From Desulfobacteraceae bacterium (lineage in GTDB: Bacteria > Desulfobacterota > Desulfobacteria > Desulfobacterales > Desulfobacteraceae), in assembly GCA_030638935.1 (NCBI GenBank), contig DAOWDR010000604.1, positions 1 through 12,874 on the forward strand: DNA of 12,874 nt, given 5' to 3'. The notes under the pieces were generated by a model. It did not search any database and was not told the DNA's origin. It worked only from the letters and a program-made list of their open reading frames with translations. Position numbers and translations under genes: made by a program. Positions 1-5,228 of the stretch are shown one piece after another (position 1 is the stretch's first letter; each line of letters begins with the position of its first letter).

Positions 1-298
1 CAATTGTGTATGGTGTTTCATGAAAGCACTCTCTTTTTTATAAGTTTCCATGATTACCATACATATCCAGGGCCCGGTTGTCTACCATTTTATACTAAGG
101 GCGGTTTATTTTTGATACAGAGCCTTAGTCAAGCAAAGCCCTGAAATTCAGAGTATTATCTACAGTATAAGAGATGAGGCTTCTAGTGAAGTTACTCCAA
201 CCAACTAATCCGGCTAACAAGGCGCTGTTTTCGGACTTCTTTTCTGCTGCGCCCCAAACCAGCCGCATTCGCTTCATTAAAAACACAGCCATATAAAG
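1..298. other. Gene-poor left flank
   Basis: No convincing gene is visible here. A 63-codon open frame on the minus strand (125-316) resembles no family I know and has no good ribosome binding site. In the frame starting at base 1 a plus-strand frame is open from the edge and stops at 142-144; it could be the tail of something but is unrecognised. On the minus strand a frame beginning with ATG at 51-49 or 21-19 runs off the left edge after only 7 to 17 codons, too few to judge. The stretch from about 212 on may belong to a degraded recombination site, described separately. Confidence 0.5.
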
Positions 299-326
299 TT
301 GCATTTTGCTATGCATTGTGTTATTA
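212..326 (+). other. Weak attC-like segment upstream of the TA pair
   Basis: The segment opens with GGCTAAC-AAGGCGCTG (212-227), which looks like the left half of an integron attC site (consensus core RYYYAAC). It ends with GCATTGT-GTTATTA (313-326), a poor match to the right core GTTRRRY. TAACA at 215-219 can pair with TGTTA at 319-323, and a short GGCGC/GCGCC pairing (221-225 with 249-253) lies inside. The length of about 115 bases is within the attC range, but the right core mismatches at two of the variable positions and the inner stems are poor. It is listed mainly because a better candidate sits on the other side of the toxin-antitoxin pair. Confidence 0.18.
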
Positions 327-327
327 T
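299..327 (+). promoter_or_regulatory. Sigma70-type promoter of the toxin-antitoxin operon
   Basis: A -35-like TTGCAT (299-304) is separated by exactly 17 bases from a -10-like TATTAT (322-327), placing the likely transcript start near 334. That is about 20 bases before the antitoxin ATG. Four of six -35 bases and five of six -10 bases match consensus. Confidence 0.5.
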
Positions 328-340
328 TGCAACATATAAC
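320..340. promoter_or_regulatory. Candidate antitoxin operator
   Basis: An inverted repeat GTTAT (320-324) / ATAAC (336-340) surrounds TTGCAA (327-332) and is almost symmetric about position 330. It overlaps the predicted -10 box, the expected place for an autorepressing ribbon-helix-helix antitoxin to bind. The arms are only 5 bp and AT-rich, so chance is possible. Confidence 0.35.
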
Positions 341-354
341 CTGGAGGTATAATT

Positions 355-573
355 ATGGCAACAGCAGTAAGAGTATCAGAAGACCTTGTCAAAGAGGCTA
401 AAATTTACTGTAAAATAGACAAAAGATCTATTACTGGACAGATTGAGCATTGGGCTATAATTGGTAAATGTGCCGAAGAAAATCCTGACCTGACATATAG
501 TGCAATTAAAGATATAATGGTTGGTATTGCCGAATTTGAACAGGGCGAATTTTCAGAGTATCAATTTGGATAG
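355..573 (+). CDS. ParD-like type II antitoxin
   Basis: A 72-residue protein whose first 35 residues (TAVRVSEDLVKEAKIYCKID and the following RSITGQIEHW) fit the ribbon-helix-helix DNA-binding fold of the ParD-like antitoxin family: a short beta strand followed by two helices. By family knowledge it should bind and neutralise the toxin encoded just downstream and repress its own operon. The acidic C-terminal part (IAEFEQGEFSEYQFG) is the likely toxin-binding tail. ATG at 355 has a strong GGAGG (343-347) seven bases upstream. The stop is separated from the toxin start by only 5 bases, so the two genes are almost certainly co-transcribed and probably translationally coupled. The gene is much more AT-rich than hrpB or the EEP gene, which suggests acquisition. 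Function is inferred from family resemblance and gene order. Confidence 0.85.
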   Translation: MATAVRVSEDLVKEAKIYCKIDKRSITGQIEHWAIIGKCAEENPDLTYSAIKDIMVGIAEFEQGEFSEYQFG

Positions 574-578
574 GTTAT

Positions 579-860
579 ATGAGAATTCTTCAATCAAGAT
601 GCTTTGCAAGAAAGGTCAAAAATTTTTCAAAAGCTGAAAAATTACAATTAGATGATCAGATTAAATTAATTATTGAAAATCCAAAAGTTGGCATAGAAAA
701 AAAAGGCGATTTGAGAGGAATTTTTGTACATAAAGTTAAAGTCAAAACCATCCAATATCTTTTGGCATACAGGATTGTCCATAAAAACCTCGAATTAATC
801 ATGATTGGCCCACATCAAAATTATTATCGAGACCTAAAAAAAACGATCAAAGGCACTTAA
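579..860 (+). CDS. RelE/ParE-family type II toxin
   Basis: A 93-residue basic protein with the layout of the RelE/ParE toxin fold: an N-terminal helical part with lysine-rich helices (residues 10-35), the ENPKVG turn (33-38), GDLRGIFVHKV (43-53) and the strand pair LLAYRIV (61-67) and LELIMIGPHQNYY (71-83), ending in a basic tail. RelE-type members cleave mRNA on the ribosome and ParE-type members poison gyrase; the sequence alone does not decide which. The length is normal for the family. The start at 579 has only a weak AGG (572-574) four bases upstream, consistent with coupling to antitoxin translation. The coding sequence is AT-rich like the antitoxin. The stop (858-860) directly abuts a structured attC-like segment, as in integron cassettes. 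Confidence 0.85.
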   Translation: MRILQSRCFARKVKNFSKAEKLQLDDQIKLIIENPKVGIEKKGDLRGIFVHKVKVKTIQYLLAYRIVHKNLELIMIGPHQNYYRDLKKTIKGT

Positions 861-949
861 GCAAACCAATCGCTGTAGAGGACATGGGGCTGCGTTCCTT
901 GCCCCAGCTTCCTCCCTATGGTCGGTGGTCCCTGAACTTTGCGTTGTAC
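861..949 (+). other. attC-like recombination site after the toxin gene
   Basis: The segment begins one base after the toxin stop. It reads AAC (864-866) followed by CAATCGCTGTAGAGGAC (867-883), then a central hairpin TGGGGC (885-890) / GCCCCA (901-906), and then GGTCCCTGAACTTTGCG (927-943) running into GTTGTAC (943-949). The last heptamer matches the integron right core GTTRRRY at six of seven positions. GGAC (880-883) pairs with GTCC (928-931), and CGC (871-873) with GCG (941-943), giving the imperfect long stem typical of attC sites. The left core is poor (5 of 7). I infer a real or decayed attC with moderate-to-low confidence; the alternative is a simple hairpin at the end of the operon. 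Confidence 0.38.
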
Positions 950-1022
950 GGCAGTTAATTTACGATTATTGTTTTTTCACCATTTGGGTTCTTTGGTTTT
1001 CAACCCTCGGTTTCCATGCAAT

Positions 1023-1050
1023 CACCCTGATCCTGTTCGGGACCAGGGTG
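1023..1050. promoter_or_regulatory. Palindromic hairpin upstream of the EEP gene
   Basis: CACCCTG (1023-1029) and CAGGGTG (1044-1050) form a perfect 7-bp stem. It continues after one A/C mismatch with TCC (1031-1033) / GGA (1040-1042) and closes on a small loop. No T-run follows, so it is not a normal terminator. It is followed directly by TTGACA (1051-1056), a perfect -35 hexamer, but the -10 at 17 bases (CATTCT, 1074-1079) is weak. An operator or mRNA leader hairpin is possible. Confidence 0.35.
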
Positions 1051-1097
1051 TTGACATGAACAAGGCAATATCGCATTCTTCGCACAAGGGGGGAGGG

Positions 1098-1868
1098 ATG
1101 AAACAAGACAAGTCCCAGTTGACAATTATGACCATGAATCTCAGATTTGGCCTTGCCCGGGACGGTGAAAATGGATGGCAGCATCGAAAATCCCTGGTGG
1201 CTCAGCTTCTTAAAAAATATCCTGGAGATTTTTTTGGTTTCCAGGAGGCCAATCATTTCCAGGCGGATTTTTTAATCCGGGCATTGCCCGGGTATCAGGT
1301 CCTGGGGCAACACAACAAAACCATTGACTGGTGGCAGAGCAATTTGATTTTTTTTCACCCGTCATGGCATTGTCTGGAACAAAAGCACTATTTTTTGAGT
1401 TATACTCCGGATGTGACATCCAAACTGGCGGGTTCAAAGTGGCCGAGGCAATGTGTGATTGGTTTGTTCCAAAAAGAAAAAGATCAGATTATAGTTGCCA
1501 ATACCCATTTTGATTTTGACCCTTTTGTCCAGAAAGAAAGTGCCGCCTTGGTCATTAAATTTTTATCGGAATTTCCCATTGGCCTGCCCGTGGTCATCCT
1601 GGGTGACTTCAATGCCAACCCTGGTTCCCTGGCCCACACTCTGTTTAAAACCCAGGGGTTTGCCGGGGTGTTCGATAATGAAACCACCACCACCTTCCAT
1701 GAATTTGAGGGAAAAGACACTGGAAAACAGATTGACTGGATACTCTACCAAGGAGGGCTGACGCCTGTTTCCAACCAGGTGGTAACCGATTGTTTTTCAA
1801 ACCGATTTCCATCGGACCATTATCCTGTGCGGGCCAGGTTTGACTGGCCCGGGTCCTATGAATCGTGA
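1098..1868 (+). CDS. Endonuclease/exonuclease/phosphatase-family protein
   Basis: A 256-residue member of the EEP metal-dependent phosphoesterase superfamily. The diagnostic motifs are in order: TMNLRFG (12-18, N14), GFQEA (47-51, metal-binding E50), NTHFD (135-139, H137), LGDFNANP (168-175, D170 and N172), QIDWIL (211-216, D213) and SDHYPV (239-244, D240-H241). All catalytic residues are present, so it should be active, but the family includes nucleases, sphingomyelinases and sugar or phosphoinositide phosphatases, and the substrate cannot be told. There is no signal peptide, so it is probably cytoplasmic. ATG 1098 is preferred because a purine-rich AAGGGGGG tract (1086-1093) precedes it and the motifs begin soon after. 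ATG 1056 and a TTG at 939 are open in frame but add sequence unlike the family. The 3' end overlaps the convergent kinase gene by 13 bp. Confidence 0.88.
   Translation: MKQDKSQLTIMTMNLRFGLARDGENGWQHRKSLVAQLLKKYPGDFFGFQEANHFQADFLIRALPGYQVLGQHNKTIDWWQSNLIFFHPSWHCLEQKHYFLSYTPDVTSKLAGSKWPRQCVIGLFQKEKDQIIVANTHFDFDPFVQKESAALVIKFLSEFPIGLPVVILGDFNANPGSLAHTLFKTQGFAGVFDNETTTTFHEFEGKDTGKQIDWILYQGGLTPVSNQVVTDCFSNRFPSDHYPVRARFDWPGSYES
1830..1851. terminator. Strong hairpin at the EEP / kinase 3' overlap
   Basis: CGGGCCAG (1830-1837) and CTGGCCCG (1844-1851) form a perfect 8-bp GC-rich stem with a six-base loop. It lies inside the EEP coding sequence and starts 5 bases beyond the stop codon of the minus-strand kinase. 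No U-rich tract follows on either strand, so it is at best an atypical terminator or an mRNA 3'-end stabiliser for the kinase transcript. Confidence 0.35.
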
Positions 1869-4855
1869 TGCAATGGCAGTTTTATGATAAAGGTTGTTCC
1901 CTTGCCGGGGAAAGATTCAACATTGATGGTCCCTTTATGATTTTCCACCACAATAAAATAGGATATATATAACCCAAGACCGGTTCCAACCCCAACGGAT
2001 TTGGTTGTAAAAAACGGCTCAAAAATTCGTGTTTTCGTATCCTCATCCATGCCCGGCCCATTATCCTGAATTTCTATCAGAACCGAATCTAAATCAAATG
2101 TTGTTTGGATGGTAAAACTAGGCGGGGTATTTTCAGGATTTTCCATCATTGCATGGGCACCATTTTTTAAAATATTGAAAAAAACCTGCTGGATTTTGCC
2201 CAGATCACAGGATACATAGGGCAGGTCGGAAGAATAGTTTCGTATGATTTTGATTTTTTTGAAATCAACCTGTTTATTAAAATCATAATCTTTTTCCATG
2301 ATATTAATGGTTTGATCCAAAATTCTTGATATATCCCGCTTTGAATAAGAGCTGTCGCTTTTCCGGCTGAATGTTAGCATATTTGCTACAATATCAGCTG
2401 CTCGTCTGCCTGCATCCAGTATGGAAGCTATCATTTGGAAAATATTGCGGTTTTCCATATATGCATTGAGCTTTTCCAGATCAATTCCAAAACGGTCCGC
2501 TGCCTGCTGGTTTTTTCCCATATCCAGCCTTGTCCGGTTTTGTATAACCTGGGCGCTTTGGATGATACCGGCAAGGGGGTTGTTGATTTCATGGGCCATG
2601 CCGGCAGCAAGGCCTCCGATGGACTGCATTTTTTCAGTCTGAATCATCATTTCTTCCATCTTGACCCGATGGGTGATATTATCAATTCTAATCACTACAC
2701 CTTCGATGGCTTTGCTGATAAGGGGGTAAACCGTCATATCATAAAACAATTGTTCATTATTAAGTGTTATTTCAATTCTCTGTTCTTTTTTTATTTCACC
2801 CTTCTCCAGGGCATGAAAAATAATGGATTCCTTTTTTTTAAGCAGGGGGAAGACATCAAAAACAAGCTGTTTTTCAGCCGTTTCAAAACTTTTCCCGGTC
2901 AGTTTTCTGGCTTCTGTATTCCAAAGCGTAACCCTTGCCTGGGTATCCACACCAATGATGATGGAAGGCATGGAGTTAATAATATTTGACAGCATGGCCC
3001 TGAGGGAAACATTGGAATCCTCTATATTTAGTTTTGATAGTTCAAGATCGGAGATGGCAGTTTCTATACTGTCAGCCATTGAGTTGAATGCATGGCCAAG
3101 CTCGCCCATTTCGTCGGAAGATTGACTGTCCAGACGGTATTTCATCTCCCCTTTTTGGAAGCGGGAAATCCCTTTGATCATGCCTGTAATTTTCTTTGTC
3201 AGGGTGGATGCCATCAAAACCGCAATAAAGATAACAAAAATAACCATTGCAATTGTATAGGCCGTCAACCTGGTGGCTGTATCCCTCAGTGAGGTTAAAA
3301 TCACTTCCTGGTTGCCCCTGTTCTGTTCTTCAATGGCCTGGATATATTTTTTTTCAAGATCATTAATTTGTTTTGCTGTAATATCTGCGGGTTTGTGAAA
3401 TTCATTGACATTTGCACCAATGGTTACAAACCCGAATCCCCTGGGGCTTTTACCGTATTGGCCTGTATCATATGGTATGGATGCGGCGGTTGTCAGTTTT
3501 TTTAATCCGCTCCAGTGGATCACAAATGACCCTGATCCCCCATACTGGGTAATATTATTCCATCCGTCGCATTGGGGAGCAAAGTTCAAATATCTGCAGT
3601 CCAGGGCGACAAGTCCTTTTTGAATCAAATTTTTTGAAGGCTTTTTGGCAAGTGACTGATTTTCATAGGTTGGCAAAGAATTTAAAAAAGAGGGAATATT
3701 CATATCTGATTTTCCCCATTCTTTGTATAATTTATCCGTAAGCCAGGGCATGGCCGGGTCTCCGGTTCCAGGATCATACCCAATGATAAAATAATCCCTG
3801 GGATGGGAAATGTTTCTCCCTTTTGAGTCCCACATAAAGGCATAATTTCCTGAAGCTGCATCTGAAATGGCAGAATACCGTTCTTCGGTGGGAACAATAT
3901 GATCGGTAAATTCCATAATATGGGTATGGTCCAGGGCCAGGGTTATATATCCCTTGATTGCCCCTTTTTCGACCACCGGCATTGCCCATCGGATCAGGCC
4001 TTGGAATTTTTTACCCACTGGATTTTCCTTGCCCCCATACCCGGATTGCCCGGGATTGAATCCAATTCCCATTTGGCCGGCTCTTTTTTTAGTATAGGGG
4101 CCTATCATCTGGGTTTTTACATGGGCACCGATGACTTGGGAAACATATATTTCACCGGGTTTTAGTTTTTTTAATTCTTTAAAATATGTCTCTGCCCGGC
4201 AAAAGGTTTGATCTTTTAGGGAAACATCTCGCAGTTTTTTGGAAAGTATGGGAGAAGAGGTGACTTTTATCAGCTCTTTACCGGAAAGATCCACAAAGGT
4301 CATTTCCAGATACAAGGGGATTTGTTTTTTTGTTCCGGTCCGCTCTTGACCCCTGTAGTGGAAATCAAGTTTATTGTCCATGTTTCTTGCCTCTACCGGC
4401 TGATCAGAAACCGGCAAAGGATTTGCCGGTATCCAGGCATCCCCGTTTCCATTCATTATCCAGGGATCATGGAGAATAATGCTTCTTTTTTGGGTGGTTA
4501 AAAAGGATTTATATATTTTTGCTTTAAGAGGAAGTAAGGCTGCAAGTCTTATGTCCACATCCCGGTCCCTCAGGAAGGATGCCACCCTGAGAGCTGTGTC
4601 GGTTGTCAACCGTTCAATTGCCTCCCGGGATCTGACATCAAGGGCCCGGATGGAGCTTGAGGTGGCAAGATTTGCAACCTGCTTGGTTGTATGGGTGCTG
4701 GTGTCTGCCATTTCATTGATATGGCTTTCCAGTGTAATTGCCAATGTTGAAATTTCATTCCATGCAAACCATGCCAGTACAATCAGGGGAATAACTTTGA
4801 TGAGAACAAATATTCCGATAAGCTTATCCCTGATGCTTGCTTTAAATCCAGCCAA
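1856..4855 (-). CDS. Cache-HAMP-PAS sensor histidine kinase (orphan)
   Basis: A 999-residue membrane kinase. TM1 is at about 12-32, followed by a very large periplasmic sensor (about 33-528), TM2 (about 531-551), HAMP (about 552-605), PAS (about 617-735), a HisKA dimerisation domain with H-box GMAHEINNP (phospho-acceptor H755), and a HATPase domain with N-box NILKNGAHAM (894-903), DNGPGM (931-936), FEPFFT (945-950) and GTGLGL (957-962). All catalytic boxes are intact. The sensor resembles the tandem Cache domains of deltaproteobacterial kinases, including a WDSKGRNISHPRDY segment (342-355); C420 and C429 could form a periplasmic disulfide. The start is TTG: an in-frame TAA (4861-4859) lies one codon before it, and GGAGAT (4866-4861) is well spaced. 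No response regulator is adjacent; the ligand and partner are unknown. A flavour of two-component control of metabolism or redox is only a guess. Confidence 0.9.
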   Translation of the reverse strand: MAGFKASIRDKLIGIFVLIKVIPLIVLAWFAWNEISTLAITLESHINEMADTSTHTTKQVANLATSSSIRALDVRSREAIERLTTDTALRVASFLRDRDVDIRLAALLPLKAKIYKSFLTTQKRSIILHDPWIMNGNGDAWIPANPLPVSDQPVEARNMDNKLDFHYRGQERTGTKKQIPLYLEMTFVDLSGKELIKVTSSPILSKKLRDVSLKDQTFCRAETYFKELKKLKPGEIYVSQVIGAHVKTQMIGPYTKKRAGQMGIGFNPGQSGYGGKENPVGKKFQGLIRWAMPVVEKGAIKGYITLALDHTHIMEFTDHIVPTEERYSAISDAASGNYAFMWDSKGRNISHPRDYFIIGYDPGTGDPAMPWLTDKLYKEWGKSDMNIPSFLNSLPTYENQSLAKKPSKNLIQKGLVALDCRYLNFAPQCDGWNNITQYGGSGSFVIHWSGLKKLTTAASIPYDTGQYGKSPRGFGFVTIGANVNEFHKPADITAKQINDLEKKYIQAIEEQNRGNQEVILTSLRDTATRLTAYTIAMVIFVIFIAVLMASTLTKKITGMIKGISRFQKGEMKYRLDSQSSDEMGELGHAFNSMADSIETAISDLELSKLNIEDSNVSLRAMLSNIINSMPSIIIGVDTQARVTLWNTEARKLTGKSFETAEKQLVFDVFPLLKKKESIIFHALEKGEIKKEQRIEITLNNEQLFYDMTVYPLISKAIEGVVIRIDNITHRVKMEEMMIQTEKMQSIGGLAAGMAHEINNPLAGIIQSAQVIQNRTRLDMGKNQQAADRFGIDLEKLNAYMENRNIFQMIASILDAGRRAADIVANMLTFSRKSDSSYSKRDISRILDQTINIMEKDYDFNKQVDFKKIKIIRNYSSDLPYVSCDLGKIQQVFFNILKNGAHAMMENPENTPPSFTIQTTFDLDSVLIEIQDNGPGMDEDTKTRIFEPFFTTKSVGVGTGLGLYISYFIVVENHKGTINVESFPGKGTTFIIKLPLHHDS

Positions 4856-4970
4856 AAATTATCTCCATAAAATGATGTGCTTACACATTTATCCAGCCAA
4901 GTTAAATGGCGATAAAGGGTTTTCTAACGTTTGTAAAAAGTTATACTCAATTTATTTTTTAGATTTGGTT

Positions 4971-4999
4971 ATCATATCAATGTGTATCATCCTTGTAAA
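4971..4999 (-). promoter_or_regulatory. Sigma70-type promoter for the Cache kinase
   Basis: On the minus strand TTTACA (4999-4994) and TATGAT (4976-4971) are 17 bases apart, each matching consensus at five of six positions. The transcript would start near 4964, leaving a leader of about 110 bases before the TTG start at 4855. Confidence 0.5.
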
Positions 5000-5048
5000 G
5001 TAAAAGCCCTTTTGCTGAATCCACCCCATTTGAATTTGGATAAAAGGA

Positions 5049-5096
5049 ACCATTTTACTTGTCTTCCGGATTCATTTATGTTGAAAACAAAATGGT
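5049..5096. repeat. 8-bp inverted repeat upstream of hrpB
   Basis: ACCATTTT (5049-5056) and AAAATGGT (5089-5096) are perfect inverted copies separated by 32 bases. The right arm lies just after the candidate -35 of hrpB. It may be a paired regulator site; in such AT-rich DNA chance is a fair alternative. Confidence 0.3.
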
Positions 5097-5108
5097 CTTT
5101 GCCATAAG
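5081..5108 (+). promoter_or_regulatory. Possible hrpB promoter
   Basis: TTGAAA (5081-5086) and CATAAG (5103-5108) are 16 bases apart, matching consensus at five and four positions. It is the best candidate I found ahead of hrpB but is not strong; a leader of about 115 bases would follow. Confidence 0.28.
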
Positions 5109-5228
5109 GTTATTGATCATGTAAAAAAAATAACTCTGAAAGGGAAAAATGTTACCTAATCAGCAATATGCCAATTGGCAGTATAGACTCCATGAAATTA
5201 ATCCATCCCCTGGGGAGGGTATTGCCAG

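Larger units (their letters stand above)
4856..5228. other. Divergent intergenic region, kinase / hrpB
   Basis: A 373-base AT-rich spacer between two divergently transcribed genes. It holds the kinase promoter on the minus strand, an inverted repeat and a weak hrpB promoter, all listed separately. A short GTTATT/AATAAC pairing (5109-5114 with 5129-5134) is also present but is AT-only and unconvincing. No small gene with a good start was found in it. Confidence 0.6.

Noticed and set aside
1..51. Possible start of a minus-strand gene running off the left edge (ATG at 51-49 or 21-19)
   Set aside because: Only 7 to 17 codons are visible and no clear Shine-Dalgarno precedes them, so it cannot be supported.
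125..316. 63-codon minus-strand open frame upstream of the antitoxin
   Set aside because: No good ribosome binding site, no recognisable family, and it lies over the putative attC-like segment and the toxin-antitoxin promoter.
939..1097. N-terminal extension of the EEP protein from TTG 939 or ATG 1056
   Set aside because: The extra residues are unlike the family, cover the attC-like end and the hairpin, and ATG 1098 has the better purine-rich upstream tract.
2435..2989. 184-codon plus-strand frame opposite the Cache kinase
   Set aside because: It is a shadow of the kinase coding sequence with no family resemblance; the opposite strand carries intact PAS and HisKA motifs.
4479..5003. 174-codon plus-strand frame crossing the kinase 5' end
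   Set aside because: It covers the kinase N-terminus and promoter on the opposite strand and has no recognisable domain.
5109..5134. GTTATT/AATAAC hairpin before hrpB as a terminator or riboswitch
   Set aside because: Six AT-rich base pairs with a 14-base loop are weak and no T-run follows.
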